64,000 nt of DNA from Granulibacter bethesdensis (GCF_001889545.1 NZ_CP018194.1:1958501-2022500), one strand, 5' to 3'. Shown: positions 16,063 through 25,866, counted from the stretch's first letter. Notes: generated by a model not told the origin, from the sequence alone. Numbers and translations: made by a program.

Positions 16063-17841
16063 TCACTGCGCTAAATAGGCGCGCCATCCTCCAAATTTGG
16101 TAATGTCCTGTGCTCCGGCCAGACCGGCCGGTTCACAGACGAAGCCTTTGACAGAGGTTCCATCAGCCAGACGCAAAGTGCCGATGGCCAGTGGCGCAGG
16201 AACCAGAGCCGTAAACGTGCCGAACGCTTCCGCGTCCATGCTCCATACTTCGATTTCGATGCCATCCCCGGTGAATTCCGGATCAGCGACCAGGCCCGGT
16301 TTGGGAGGGGTGGTATCAGCCAGAGCATAAAGCCGGTAATCGGGCGCTGTTCTGGTCCGTGCCAGCAAAGTGGCATTGCGTTCCGTCAATTGCCAATGCA
16401 GGGGCTGCCCGGACAGATGGGCCCCGACCACAGCCAGCGCGATCTGTCCCGGGTCAGCCTCCTGAAGCGCAGGATTGGGCAACGAAGCACGATGCTGTCC
16501 ATAGCTGGATTCCAGTTGGCGATGAAGGCGATCGGCGATCAAGGCTAATGAATCATCGCTGAAAGCCGGTCCCACCAGAGTAACGCCGAAAGGCAACCCC
16601 GTTTCGGTGAAACCCGCCGGCACTGCGATGGCGGCACAATCCAGCAGGTTCACGAAATTGGTATAATGCCCCAACTGGCTGTTCAGGCGCACAGGATCAG
16701 CCATCACCGCCTCGACCTTGTGAATGGTCGGGGCCGTGGGCAGCAGCAGCATATCCATCCTGGCCCATTGGGTATTGGCCTGGTGAGTCAGCGCTGCCAG
16801 TTCGTATTGGCCACGGAAGGCATCCACTGCCGAGAGGGTATTCGCACTTTCGACAATGCTCCGTACCACCGGATCAAAAGAATCCGGTGCGCGGGACAGA
16901 TGATCACCGACCGCTGCCAGCCTTTCCGCAACCCATGGGCCACCGTACAGCAGTTTGGCTGCATCGCGGAAAGGTGCGAAGTCGATCTCCACCAGCTCAG
17001 CACCGAGAGAGATCATCTCATCCAGCGCCCGCTGATAAAGAGCGGCATAAGCGGTATTGCCGTAGAATTCCCTCTGATCCTGTCCTGGAACGCCTAATCT
17101 GATGCCAACATGTGGCAGCCTGCGCTTTTGCGACGGGCGGGAATACGGATCTGCTGCATCATAGCCCTCGGCGACCCGGCGGATCTGCGTTCCCTCTGCC
17201 ACCGAAGCAGCAAAGACCGTGACGCAATCAAGGGAGCGGCAGGCCGGCACGACCCCGCTGGTGCTGAGCAATCCTTTGGTGGGTTTCACCCCGACCAGAT
17301 TGTTGAAGGCTGCCGGTACCCGGCCGGAACCAGCCGTGTCGGTCCCCAGAGAGAAAGCCACCAACCCTGCCGCCACAGCGACAGCAGAGCCTGAGCTTGA
17401 TCCGCCCGAGATATATTCCTGATCGAACACGCAGCGCGGTGCCCCGAACGGAGACCGTGTGCCGACGAGGCCGGTAGCGAATTGATCCAGATTGGTCTTG
17501 CCCAGAACGATGGCTCCGGCTGCCCGCAGCCGCGCCACGACCGTCGCATCGCGGTCCGGAGAATAGGTAAAAGCCGGACAGGCAGCCGAGCATGGCAAAC
17601 CGGCCACATCGATATTGTCTTTGACGGCGAAAGGAACACCGTAAAGTGGTTGCTTGGCTGCGGGGGAAGCATCCAGTGCCCGGGCTTCCGCCAATACCTC
17701 CTCGCGAGGACGCAGAGCAATCCATACCGCCTTGTCGCCATAGCGCGTGATGCGGTCATAAGCCTCGGTGACCACCTGCTCGACGGTGCCGCCTTGAGCC
17801 AGAAATGCCTGAATTCCTGCGAGGGTCATGCTCAGTGTCAT
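16063..17841 (-). CDS. atzF: Allophanate hydrolase
   Basis: A 592-residue amidase-signature enzyme that hydrolyses allophanate to ammonia and CO2, close to AtzF in length. The Ser-Ser-Lys triad regions are visible: Lys in VPFAVKDNIDVAG, the GGSSSGSAVAVAAG loop, and TDTAGSGRVPAAFNNLVGVKPTKGL. The C-terminal ~150 residues form the second, allophanate-hydrolase-specific domain (LYALADTTPPKPGL; FVCEPAGLAGAQDITKFGGWRAYL). AGGA precedes the ATG, and the gene starts one base after the carboxylase stop. It is the last enzyme of the guanidine degradation operon here, making the final two ammonia molecules. Confidence 0.95.
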   Translation of the reverse strand: MTLSMTLAGIQAFLAQGGTVEQVVTEAYDRITRYGDKAVWIALRPREEVLAEARALDASPAAKQPLYGVPFAVKDNIDVAGLPCSAACPAFTYSPDRDATVVARLRAAGAIVLGKTNLDQFATGLVGTRSPFGAPRCVFDQEYISGGSSSGSAVAVAAGLVAFSLGTDTAGSGRVPAAFNNLVGVKPTKGLLSTSGVVPACRSLDCVTVFAASVAEGTQIRRVAEGYDAADPYSRPSQKRRLPHVGIRLGVPGQDQREFYGNTAYAALYQRALDEMISLGAELVEIDFAPFRDAAKLLYGGPWVAERLAAVGDHLSRAPDSFDPVVRSIVESANTLSAVDAFRGQYELAALTHQANTQWARMDMLLLPTAPTIHKVEAVMADPVRLNSQLGHYTNFVNLLDCAAIAVPAGFTETGLPFGVTLVGPAFSDDSLALIADRLHRQLESSYGQHRASLPNPALQEADPGQIALAVVGAHLSGQPLHWQLTERNATLLARTRTAPDYRLYALADTTPPKPGLVADPEFTGDGIEIEVWSMDAEAFGTFTALVPAPLAIGTLRLADGTSVKGFVCEPAGLAGAQDITKFGGWRAYLAQ

Positions 17842-17842
17842 G

Positions 17843-20800
17843 TCAGGCTTCCTCCTCGATCAGCAGCAGACGCTGCCCGGCCTGTACGGTTTTACCCGTC
17901 TGGCACAGCACCTCCCGCACCACGCCGGAGACGGAGGCTTTGACCTCCATTTCCATTTTCATGGATTCCAGAATGGCCACAGGCTGTCCGGGCTGAACCT
18001 TGTGGCCAGTTTCAACCAGCACTTTCCAGACATTGCCGGGAATGGGGGAGTCCACTGCCATCACACCGGGCGGCAAGGCAGAAACGTCCTCAGGCGGAGC
18101 AGCCGCGTCATCCTCGGAGACATAGGCTGCCAGTCCCAGTTCCCTCCAACGCTGACGCTCGGCCTCGAAGGCGGCTTGCTGGCGGGATTTGAAGGCGGCA
18201 ATGCTGTCGGCGTTCTGAGCCAGAAAGCGGTGATAATCCGCCAGTCTGAACACTGATTCTTCCGTCTTCAGCTCATAACCGCCATAGGGGAAGGCGTCGC
18301 GGGCTTCGGCCAGTTCCTGCGCCGAGACGGGGAAGAACCGTATCTGGTCGAAGAAACGCAGCAGCCAGGGTTTGCCATCCCTGAAATTGGTGGTCTGGCG
18401 ATGGGTGTTCCAGACCTGCACCGTGCGTCCGACGAACTGATAGCCGCCGGGGCCTTCCATCCCATAGATGCACATATAGGCCCCACCGATCCCGACAGCG
18501 TTTTCGGGGGTCCAGGTGCGGGCCGGATTATATTTGGTGGTGACCAGACGGTGACGCGGGTCCAGCGGCGTCGCCACCGGCGCTCCCAGATAGACATCGC
18601 CCAGCCCCAGCACCAGATAGCGGGCATTATAGACCACATCCTTGACCGCCTGCTCATCGGCCAGCCCGTTGATGCGGCGGATGAACTCAATATTGGACGG
18701 GCACCAGGGCGCGTCGGGGCGTACCAGTTCCTGATATTTACGGATCGCCAGTCGGGTCGATTCATCATCCCAGGAGAGCGGCATATGGATGGTACGGGTC
18801 GGCACGCTGATCTGATCGACCGGAGGCAGATCGGCAATCGCCGCGGCCAGCAATCCACGCATTCTGCCGATGGACAGGCGGTCGGGATCGAGATGAACCT
18901 GAAGCGAACGGATTCCCGGTGTCAGGTCCAGCAATCCCGGCAGATTTTCCGCTTTCAGCCGCTCCATCAGGGCATGGGCCTGAAAACGCAGACTCAGATC
19001 CAGTTCAAGCGGCCCGAACTCCACCAGCAGATTGTCATCGCCCGACTGACGCAGCAGCACGGCCTCGTTGCCTTCGCGGAAACGCGCCAGCACCGGGCTT
19101 TCCGGTGCGGGCGGGCCCAAGGCGGGCGCAGTCACAGCATGCAGGGTCTTCAGGGCCGCATCCTGCGCGTGGCGCAGGGCATCGGCCTGGTCGATATCGA
19201 GCCGGACGAAGCGCAGCTTGTCGCCCGGTTTCAACTGGCCGATTTTCCATAACTCGGCGCAGGCCACGGTGACCGGGCAAACGAAGCCACCCAGTGACGG
19301 ACCGTCTGGCCCCAGAATGATCGGCATATCCCCGGTGAAGTCCAGCGCCCCAACCGCATAGGCATTGTCGTGGATGTTCGAGGGATGCAGCCCGGCCTCA
19401 CCGCCATCGGTGCGGGCCCAGTCTGGTTTGGGGCCGATCAGTCGGACGCCGGTGCGCGCACTGTTGAAATGCACCTCGTACTCGGCCTCGAACAGGGTGG
19501 CGATGTCGGTTTCTGTGAAGAAATCAGGGGCACCGTGCGGACCGATCAACACACCGATCCGCCAGTCGCGGGTCAGTGCTGGCCGCAGGGTCGGGTCGAG
19601 CGGTGCTTCATGGACGGGACCGGCACCGCTTCTGTTCAGACGCAGCACATCGCCGGTGCGAAGACAGCCAACGCCGTGACCGCCGAAACGACCCAGAGCA
19701 AAAGTCGCGCGGCTTCCCATATAGACCGGAGCATCGAAACCATGACGGACTGCCAGATAGGCACGGTTGCCCGCCTGTCTGGCGGCCCCGATGGTCAACA
19801 CCTGACCGGCCTCGATCCTGATCGCCTGCCAGAAGGGCACGGGCTGCCCGTCCAGCGTCGCGTCCATCTCGGCCCCGCCCAGAGCAATCTCCGTGGGGGC
19901 GTTGAAGCGCAGGGTGGGGCCAGTCAGGGTGATTTCCAGAGTTGCGGCCTCTGACGGGTTCCCCAGCAGGCGATTGGCCAGCCGGTGGGACAATGCATCC
20001 ATCGGGCCGCTGGGTGGCACGCCGACATCCCAGTAACCAAGACGTCCCGGCCAATCCTGAAGGCTGCTTTGCGCGCCGGGGGTCAGCACATCGATAGTCG
20101 AGGGCTGATAGGGAAAATCCCCCAGCGCCCGCGTGCTGACTTTGCCGGAGGACAGCATTTCGGACCCGGCGATGGTCGCCAGATAATCGAGATTGGTCTC
20201 GATACCGTAAACACTGGTATGGGCCAGAGCGTCCTGTAATTTGCTCAGGGCTTCGGCACGGTCCTGACCGGTCACGATGATCTTGGCCAGCATGGGATCG
20301 TAATAAGGCGTCACCTCGGTGTCGCTTTCGATCCAGCTATCCACGCGGACATCGCCGTCGGGAAAGGCGACATGGGTCAGACGGCCCGAACTGGGCAGAA
20401 ACCCCTTGCCAGGATCTTCAGCGTACAGCCTGACCTGAATCGAGGCCCCCCGGGACGTGGGGGCTTCCAGACCGGACAGTTCGCCCGCAGCCTGACGCAC
20501 CATCCATTCCACCAGATCCACGCCGGTGACCTGCTCGGTCACGCCATGCTCGACCTGAAGGCGGGTATTCACTTCCAGAAAATAAAACTGGTCGGCTTCA
20601 TCATCATAAATGAATTCCACCGTTCCGGCGGATTCATAAGCGACATGACGGCCCAGCCTGATTGCTGCATCCATCATGGCGGCACGGGTAGCAGTGGGCA
20701 GATTGGGGGCCGGTGTTTCCTCGACAACTTTCTGATTGCGCCGTTGCAATGAGCAGTCACGTTCGCCCAGCGCCACAACATGGCCCTGACCGTCACCGAA

Positions 20801-21436
20801 AATCTGCACCTCGATATGTCGGGCCCGGGCGACATATTTTTCAAGATAGATGCCGCCATCTTTGAAATTGCTTTCCGACAGACGGCGCACCGTTTCAAAC
20901 AAAGGCCCCAGTTCATCAGCGCTGCGGCAGAGTTGCAAACCGATACCGCCGCCGCCTGCGGTGCTCTTGATCATGACCGGATAGCCGATCTGCCCGGCGG
21001 CTTCATGGGCGGCCTGCAAATCGGGCAGCAGACCGGTACCGGGCAACAGCGGCACGCCGCAGGCCTGAGCGGCCTCTCGGGCAGTATGCTTCAGCCCGAA
21101 GATGCGCATATGCTCAGGAGAAGGGCCGATGAAGCGAATACCTTCCTCGGCCAGACGACGGGCAAAAGTGGCATTCTCCGACAGGAAACCGTAGCCGGGA
21201 TGCACCGCCTGCGCGCCGGTCTGTTTGCAGGCGGCGATGATGGCCTCGATATCCAGATAGCTTCCGGAAACCTGTGCAGGACCGACGCAGACCGACTGAT
21301 CAGCCATCAGGCGATGACGGGAATGGCGATCGGCCTCGGAATAGACGGCCACTGTGCCCACGCCCATTTTTTTCAGCGTGCGGAAAATACGGCAGGCGAT
21401 GGCACCCCGGTTGGCCACCAGAACATGATCGAACAT
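17843..21436 (-). CDS. Biotin-dependent guanidine carboxylase (annotated family: urea carboxylase)
   Basis: A 1197-residue multidomain biotin enzyme. Residues 1-~450 are biotin carboxylase (VLVANRGAIACRIFRT; ATP-grasp loop KSTAGGGGIGLQ; FLEVNTRLQVEHGVTE). Next come the AHS2/KipA-like domain (SLQDWPGRLGYWDVGVPPSG) and the AHS1/KipI-like domain. The C-terminal carrier domain carries the biotinyl Lys at about residue 1160 (ESMKMEM). The start at 21436 has AAGGGG upstream. Classical annotation is urea carboxylase. A guanidine-I riboswitch and both carboxyguanidine-deiminase-type partners argue that guanidine is the physiological substrate, giving carboxyguanidine. The substrate-determining active-site residue was not assigned by eye. 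Confidence 0.9.
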   Translation of the reverse strand: MFDHVLVANRGAIACRIFRTLKKMGVGTVAVYSEADRHSRHRLMADQSVCVGPAQVSGSYLDIEAIIAACKQTGAQAVHPGYGFLSENATFARRLAEEGIRFIGPSPEHMRIFGLKHTAREAAQACGVPLLPGTGLLPDLQAAHEAAGQIGYPVMIKSTAGGGGIGLQLCRSADELGPLFETVRRLSESNFKDGGIYLEKYVARARHIEVQIFGDGQGHVVALGERDCSLQRRNQKVVEETPAPNLPTATRAAMMDAAIRLGRHVAYESAGTVEFIYDDEADQFYFLEVNTRLQVEHGVTEQVTGVDLVEWMVRQAAGELSGLEAPTSRGASIQVRLYAEDPGKGFLPSSGRLTHVAFPDGDVRVDSWIESDTEVTPYYDPMLAKIIVTGQDRAEALSKLQDALAHTSVYGIETNLDYLATIAGSEMLSSGKVSTRALGDFPYQPSTIDVLTPGAQSSLQDWPGRLGYWDVGVPPSGPMDALSHRLANRLLGNPSEAATLEITLTGPTLRFNAPTEIALGGAEMDATLDGQPVPFWQAIRIEAGQVLTIGAARQAGNRAYLAVRHGFDAPVYMGSRATFALGRFGGHGVGCLRTGDVLRLNRSGAGPVHEAPLDPTLRPALTRDWRIGVLIGPHGAPDFFTETDIATLFEAEYEVHFNSARTGVRLIGPKPDWARTDGGEAGLHPSNIHDNAYAVGALDFTGDMPIILGPDGPSLGGFVCPVTVACAELWKIGQLKPGDKLRFVRLDIDQADALRHAQDAALKTLHAVTAPALGPPAPESPVLARFREGNEAVLLRQSGDDNLLVEFGPLELDLSLRFQAHALMERLKAENLPGLLDLTPGIRSLQVHLDPDRLSIGRMRGLLAAAIADLPPVDQISVPTRTIHMPLSWDDESTRLAIRKYQELVRPDAPWCPSNIEFIRRINGLADEQAVKDVVYNARYLVLGLGDVYLGAPVATPLDPRHRLVTTKYNPARTWTPENAVGIGGAYMCIYGMEGPGGYQFVGRTVQVWNTHRQTTNFRDGKPWLLRFFDQIRFFPVSAQELAEARDAFPYGGYELKTEESVFRLADYHRFLAQNADSIAAFKSRQQAAFEAERQRWRELGLAAYVSEDDAAAPPEDVSALPPGVMAVDSPIPGNVWKVLVETGHKVQPGQPVAILESMKMEMEVKASVSGVVREVLCQTGKTVQAGQRLLLIEEEA

Positions 21437-21453
21437 GGCAGAACCCCTTTTCG

Positions 21454-22098
21454 TCAGGCCGCGTCCCACACCACCACTTCGATGGGCGTGGGGTTGTAGG
21501 CATTGCAGGGGTTGTTGAGCTGCGGACAGTTCGAGATCAGCACGATCACATCCATCGCCGCGATCATCTCGACATATTTGCCGGGTGCCGACAGCCCATC
21601 CTCGAAGGTCAGGCCGCCTTCGGGCGTTACGGGCACATTCATGAAGAAATTGATGTTGTGGGCGATGTCCCGTTTGGTCAGGCCCAGATGATCGTTTTCG
21701 GCCACGGCCAGCAGCCAGGAATCACGGCATGCATGCATGGTCTTTTTTTCCAGAGCATAGCGGACCGTGTTGGATTCAGCGGCACAGGCCCCGCCCAGAG
21801 TATCGTGGCGGCCCACTGTATCGGCGGTGATTTCCAGCATCACATTGCCGTCCTGGGAATAGAGCTTGCTGCCGGTGGTCAGATAGACATTTCCCTGCTC
21901 ACGGATGGTATCCTCAGCCGAATAGCGCTCTGACGAATCTTTGGCCGAAAAGAACAGGGTGTCGGCAGACTGGTTGCCCTCCAGATCGACGATACGGAGC
22001 GTCTGACCGGCCTTGACCACATGCATCCAGTAATCACCGGCCTTGACCGTGCTGCGATAGCTGGCGTTTTCAGGCGCGAGATTGCTTTCCCTGATCAT
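21454..22098 (-). CDS. Carboxyguanidine deiminase subunit (urea carboxylase-associated protein 2 type)
   Basis: A 214-residue DUF1989-family protein of the UAAP2 group. Typical features: [25 protein letters not shown], the Cys-containing [15 protein letters not shown], and [31 protein letters not shown]. In characterised systems the two DUF1989-type partners form the CgdAB carboxyguanidine deiminase, which converts carboxyguanidine to allophanate and ammonia. Which subunit carries which name is not decided here. It lies between its partner (3-base gap) and the carboxylase (17-base gap) on the same strand. Confidence 0.9.
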   Translation of the reverse strand: MIRESNLAPENASYRSTVKAGDYWMHVVKAGQTLRIVDLEGNQSADTLFFSAKDSSERYSAEDTIREQGNVYLTTGSKLYSQDGNVMLEITADTVGRHDTLGGACAAESNTVRYALEKKTMHACRDSWLLAVAENDHLGLTKRDIAHNINFFMNVPVTPEGGLTFEDGLSAPGKYVEMIAAMDVIVLISNCPQLNNPCNAYNPTPIEVVVWDAA

Positions 22099-22101
22099 GG
22101 C

Positions 22102-22836
22102 TCAGCCCTCCGATCCGCAAGAACACAGGTGATAGATACGGTTGTTTTCAAAACCGCGTTCATTTTCAGGCCGGAAATGTTTGCAGACATCATCCTCGGC
22201 GACCGGCTCCGCTTTCAGAAGCTCATAGGCAACCGGGCGGCGCGGATAGCTGGCGGACGAATTGAGGGGATGCGGACAGGTATGCAGCAGGACCAGCGTA
22301 TCCATCTCGAAGCGCAGCGTCACATGCGCACCCGGTCGGGAATGCGTGGCGTCGAAAAGAAGAGTTCCATCGGCGGCAACGGCCACCTTGCTGAACCAGT
22401 TCACGTTGGAGGCCAGATCGCGCCGCCCCAGACCATATTTCGCGCCTTCCACCAGAAAGCTGTCATGGCCGTTCTGTGTCCAGTCATTGTAACCGGTCTG
22501 GTAATCCACATGCTGCCATTTATGGGCAATGCTGGTTTTGGTGCTGTTGCCGCAGACAGTGTCGTGCCAACCCAGACTATCCTCGATGATCGAACAGAAA
22601 ATCCGCCCCATATCGGAATAAAGACAATTGCCACGGGTCAGCTTGAAACTGTGCTGGCACTTCAGGCTGTCGGGCGCATTATAGCGCTCCAGCAGGTTGG
22701 TGGGGTTGTAAAACAGCATGCCGACATTGGCCCCACCCTCCAGATCGGTCAGGCGCAGCAAGGTGCCGCGCTTGAGCGTGAAAGACCAGTGTTTGCCGCC
22801 GGGAATTACATCCCGATAGAGAACGTCCTGACTCAT
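22102..22836 (-). CDS. Carboxyguanidine deiminase subunit (urea carboxylase-associated protein 1 type)
   Basis: A 244-residue DUF1989-family protein of the UAAP1 group. Blocks seen: HWSFTLKRGTLLRLTDLEGGANVGMLFYN, NPTNLLERYNAPDSLK, SLGWHDTVCGNS, and NVNWFSKVAVAADGTLLFD. A Cys/His-rich end (LLHTCPHPLN; YHLCSCGSEG) could bind metal. It pairs with the next gene (3-base gap), and together they are expected to deiminate carboxyguanidine. It follows the transporter genes after an 87-base spacer that contains a strong hairpin. Its start carries GGAG-type signals (GGGGAGACAGAGG). Confidence 0.9.
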   Translation of the reverse strand: MSQDVLYRDVIPGGKHWSFTLKRGTLLRLTDLEGGANVGMLFYNPTNLLERYNAPDSLKCQHSFKLTRGNCLYSDMGRIFCSIIEDSLGWHDTVCGNSTKTSIAHKWQHVDYQTGYNDWTQNGHDSFLVEGAKYGLGRRDLASNVNWFSKVAVAADGTLLFDATHSRPGAHVTLRFEMDTLVLLHTCPHPLNSSASYPRRPVAYELLKAEPVAEDDVCKHFRPENERGFENNRIYHLCSCGSEG

Positions 22837-22889
22837 AATCCTCTGTCTCCCCGGCAGGTCGTCCCGCCGAACAGGGCCTTTTGCTTCTG

Positions 22890-22905
22890 GCCGGGTCGTC
22901 CCGGC
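22890..22905 (-). other. Perfect intercistronic hairpin in the guanidine operon
   Basis: GCCGGG-ACGA-CCCGGC forms a perfect 6-bp stem in the spacer between the ABC ATPase and the first deiminase gene, flanked by extra CTG/CAG pairing. No U-run follows. It could mark an mRNA processing or stability site that sets different levels of transporter and enzyme messages. Confidence 0.4.
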
Positions 22906-22923
22906 AGGCCAGAGTGAAATCAG

Positions 22924-23721
22924 TTAGTGAAAGTCGCTTTCACCGCTGGTGCCGAGCCTGTCCTTCAACACGCTCATGGCTTCGGTCTTCTGCTTCGAAC
23001 TGGTTCGCTCCAGCGGCAGATCGAAAGTGATCGTCGCCCCGTAGACTCCTCTTTCTTCGGGGCGGGTACGGTAGTGATCAAAAGCGATCAACCGGGTACC
23101 CAGATGAAAGGCTTCCTTCAGATCATGGGTGACCATGAAAACAGTGAGACCGGTTTCCTCGAACAGGGTCAGCATCAATTCGTGCATGTCGGCACGAATG
23201 CCTGGGTCCAGCGCTCCGAAGGGTTCGTCGAGAAGCAGCACCTTAGGTTTTTTGATCAAGGCCTGGGCAATCGCCAGACGCTGCTGCATGCCACCGGATA
23301 ACTGGGCGGGGTATTTGTCCCGCGCATGATCCAGCCCTACCGCTGTGATGATCTCGCGGCACTGGTCAAACAGAGCACGACGTCTGGCGCCGAACAGGCG
23401 GCCCAGAATGGGGGCAGCCTTCATCTCCAGCCCGAAGGCGACGTTCTGCAATACCGTCAGATGCGGGAACACCGAATAGCGCTGGAACACCACGCCACGT
23501 TCCTCGGTCGGCTCAGGGGGCAGAGGGGCGCCATCAATGCGGATTTCACCCCGGCTGGGGATTTCCTGACTCAACAGCATGCGCAGAAAGGTCGATTTGC
23601 CGCAGCCGGACGGCCCGACAATGGACACGAAGGAGTGAGGGGCGACTTCCAGATTGACCTTTTCCAGGATCACCTGGCCATCATACTCTTTCCAGACATT
23701 GGAGACGGAAACCTGGGTCAT
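22924..23721 (-). CDS. ABC transporter ATP-binding protein (guanidine/urea-type uptake)
   Basis: A 265-residue NrtD/SsuB-like ATPase. Walker A GPSGCGKST, Q-loop VVFQRYSVFPHLTVLQNV, signature LSGGMQQRLAIAQAL and Walker B VLLLDEPFGALD are intact, with His in FMVTHDLKEAF. The start at 23721 has GGAGG five bases upstream and overlaps the permease stop by four bases. It energises the import system encoded by the two preceding genes. The tail (LKDRLGTSGESDFH) is typical of the ATPase linked to urea carboxylase clusters. Confidence 0.92.
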   Translation of the reverse strand: MTQVSVSNVWKEYDGQVILEKVNLEVAPHSFVSIVGPSGCGKSTFLRMLLSQEIPSRGEIRIDGAPLPPEPTEERGVVFQRYSVFPHLTVLQNVAFGLEMKAAPILGRLFGARRRALFDQCREIITAVGLDHARDKYPAQLSGGMQQRLAIAQALIKKPKVLLLDEPFGALDPGIRADMHELMLTLFEETGLTVFMVTHDLKEAFHLGTRLIAFDHYRTRPEERGVYGATITFDLPLERTSSKQKTEAMSVLKDRLGTSGESDFH

Positions 23722-24545
23722 GCGCTCCTCCGCCCGGCATCCAGCCACGGAAACAAAGTGCGGTTCAGCAGACGCAGGCCAAGGTCACACAGCAGAGCCA
23801 GAAAGGTGATCCAGGCGACATAAGGCAGGATCACGTCCATGGCGAGGTAACGCCGGACCAGAAAGATGCGATAGCCCAACCCCACATCCGCCGCGATCGC
23901 CTCGGCCGAGATCAGGAACAGCCAGGCCGGTCCCAGCGACAGCCGCACGGACTCGATCAGGCGTGGCAGCATCTGTGGTAACACCACCCGTACAATGATC
24001 TGCCAGCTTGATGCCCCGAGGGTCTGGGCCTTGACCAGTTGCTCCCCCGGCATTTCCTGCACGCGGGCCTGAAGGTTGCGCATCAGACATGGAGCAACAC
24101 CGATGACGATCAGCACCACCTTCGACAATTCATCCAGACCGAAGATGATGAACAGGATGGGGAGCACCGCCATCGGCGGGATCATGGAAATAACCGCCAC
24201 CAACGGCGACAACCCGGACCTGACATAGGGAAGGATGCCATTGGCGATACCCACCAGCAATGCCAGAATTGTCGCAACCGTCAGACCGATGCCGATACGC
24301 ATCAGGCTGGCGGCCGTATCGGTCCACAGAAGCACGGAACCGGTGCGGGGATCAGCCTGGAAGGCCACTCGCGCAATTCCTTCCCCCAGCGCGGTAAAGC
24401 TGGGCAGAAGCTTGTCGGCAGGATTATCGGCCAGCCGCATCGCTGACGCGGTGGCATACAACACAATCAGGACAATAAAGGGCAGTAATCCCAGATAGAG
24501 CCGTTCTATTTTTCCGGGATCCCGGTTGATCAATCGTCGCGCCAT
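23718..24545 (-). CDS. ABC transporter permease (guanidine/urea-type uptake)
   Basis: A 275-residue inner-membrane permease of the SsuC/TauC/NrtB type. About six transmembrane segments are visible, from LGLLPFIVLIVLYATASA to VAWITFLALLCDLGLRLL. The ATPase-coupling loop is recognisable in EQLVKAQTLGASSWQIIVRVVLPQMLPRLIESVRLSLGPAW. GGAG eight bases before the ATG at 24545 favours this start over an ATG two codons upstream. It sits between the binding-protein and ATPase genes. Confidence 0.92.
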   Translation of the reverse strand: MARRLINRDPGKIERLYLGLLPFIVLIVLYATASAMRLADNPADKLLPSFTALGEGIARVAFQADPRTGSVLLWTDTAASLMRIGIGLTVATILALLVGIANGILPYVRSGLSPLVAVISMIPPMAVLPILFIIFGLDELSKVVLIVIGVAPCLMRNLQARVQEMPGEQLVKAQTLGASSWQIIVRVVLPQMLPRLIESVRLSLGPAWLFLISAEAIAADVGLGYRIFLVRRYLAMDVILPYVAWITFLALLCDLGLRLLNRTLFPWLDAGRRSA

Positions 24546-24574
24546 GAGCATTCTCCGTCAGGGGCGGGCGATGC

Positions 24575-25648
24575 TTACAGCTTGCCGTCAGCCGCCAGTT
24601 GCTCATAGGTATCGTCAAAGCGCAGCTTGACGTTTTTTGTGTCGCCCAGAACCTTCCCGCCGGGGAAGCTGATGCCGACCACATCCTTGCTTTTGGCGCC
24701 ATCGCCCAGCAGGTGGTGTTCGAACGAGAAGCTCCGCACCAGATCCATGGCCTTGAAAGCCTCCGGGCTGCGCGTGAAGGCCGCGGCGGCTTTGGGATCG
24801 GCATAGAGGAAAGTGGTCTTCAACTGGGATTCGAAACCACGCAGATCGGTCCCCGACAATTTGGCCATCTCGGCGCGGGCGGCCTTGCCGGCCTCATCAT
24901 TCCGGGTCATCAGGGCCATGGTTTCATACCAGGCACCCGCCAAAGCCTTGCCCAGCTTCGGATTGTCTTTCAGAGTCTGGCTGTTAACCACGGTCAGATC
25001 CATGATCTCGCCAGGGATCTTGCTGGAATCGAAGACCTCGGTCATCTCGGGGTTCTTCAGCACTTCCGAAAGTTGCGGGTTCCAGGTGACCACGGCGGTG
25101 ACATTCGGGCTGGCCGCTGCACCAACAATATCAGCATCGGATGTGTTGACGGTTTTAACGTCCTTTTCCGACAGATTGACTGAATCCAGTGCGCGGGCCA
25201 GCAGGTAATGAGAAACGGACAACTCCACCAGATTGATTTTCTGGCCTTTGATGTCCTTCAGTGATTTGGCCTTTTTCAGAACCACCCCGTCATTGCCGTT
25301 GGAATAGTCCCCTATCAGCAGGGCGGTTGTATCGACACCGCCAGCCGCAGGAATGGTCAGGGCATCCATATTGGCGACAGTCACGCCATCGAACTTGCCG
25401 GCCGTGTACTGATTGACCGACTCAACATAGTCATTGACCTGCACCAACGTGATCTTGATACCGTATTTATCGGCCCATTTCTTGACGATCCCAACCTCTT
25501 GCGCATAGGGCCACGGCATCCAGCCGGCATAAATGGTCCATGCAATCCTGAAATCAGTCTTTTCGGCCGCCTGTGCGGGGGCGGTAAAGGTCACGGCACA
25601 AGCCAGAGCCGTGGCGGCAATCGTCATGTTCTTGAAGGAAAAGGCCAT
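24575..25648 (-). CDS. ABC transporter substrate-binding protein (guanidine/urea-type uptake)
   Basis: A 357-residue periplasmic binding protein. The signal peptide is clear (MTIAATALACAVTFTAPAQAAE). The mature part begins DFRIAWTIYAGWMPWPYAQEVGIVKKWADKYGI and continues with VTVANMDALTIPAAGGVDTTALLIGDYSNGNDGV, characteristic of the 'putative urea ABC transporter, binding protein' group found with urea carboxylase. It is the first gene after the guanidine-I riboswitch, so guanidine is the likely ligand. Direct binding data are needed to confirm that. Confidence 0.92.
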   Translation of the reverse strand: MAFSFKNMTIAATALACAVTFTAPAQAAEKTDFRIAWTIYAGWMPWPYAQEVGIVKKWADKYGIKITLVQVNDYVESVNQYTAGKFDGVTVANMDALTIPAAGGVDTTALLIGDYSNGNDGVVLKKAKSLKDIKGQKINLVELSVSHYLLARALDSVNLSEKDVKTVNTSDADIVGAAASPNVTAVVTWNPQLSEVLKNPEMTEVFDSSKIPGEIMDLTVVNSQTLKDNPKLGKALAGAWYETMALMTRNDEAGKAARAEMAKLSGTDLRGFESQLKTTFLYADPKAAAAFTRSPEAFKAMDLVRSFSFEHHLLGDGAKSKDVVGISFPGGKVLGDTKNVKLRFDDTYEQLAADGKL

Positions 25649-25730
25649 CTTCGGAACTCCGGATCTACGTTTCGTGTCTCCGGGGGGAGCGATGGCTCTG
25701 CGGGAAGGCGAGAAAGAGGCCTGCCCGACA

Positions 25731-25747
25731 GGAACGGAAACCGTTCC
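25731..25747 (-). other. Hairpin after the riboswitch aptamer (possible expression platform)
   Basis: GGAACGG-TTT-CCGTTCC forms a perfect 7-bp stem 13 bases downstream of the aptamer in the leader. No U-run follows directly. It may take part in the switching structure, but the fold partner could not be worked out by eye. Confidence 0.4.
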
Positions 25748-25760
25748 CCTCGGCTTGAAC

Positions 25761-25866
25761 CTCCCGGGCTTTTATCCCGCCGTGTGTCCAGCCCTTTCCC
25801 AAAAGGAGGTACCGGATTGCGACTCTCGGACCAGTCACTGCACAGACAGCCGGAACCCTAGTCGCA
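25761..25866 (-). promoter_or_regulatory. Guanidine-I (ykkC) riboswitch
   Basis: The minus-strand leader contains the conserved blocks of the guanidine-I aptamer in order and with normal spacing: CTAGGGTTCCGGCT, ACTGGTCCGAGAGT, ACACGGCGGGATAAAAGC, and CCCGGGAGG at the 3' end. This class binds guanidinium and turns on downstream genes. It sits 112 bases before the substrate-binding protein gene and heads the transporter-deiminase-carboxylase-hydrolase operon. Its presence is the main reason to read the operon as guanidine, not urea, catabolism. Confidence 0.95.
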
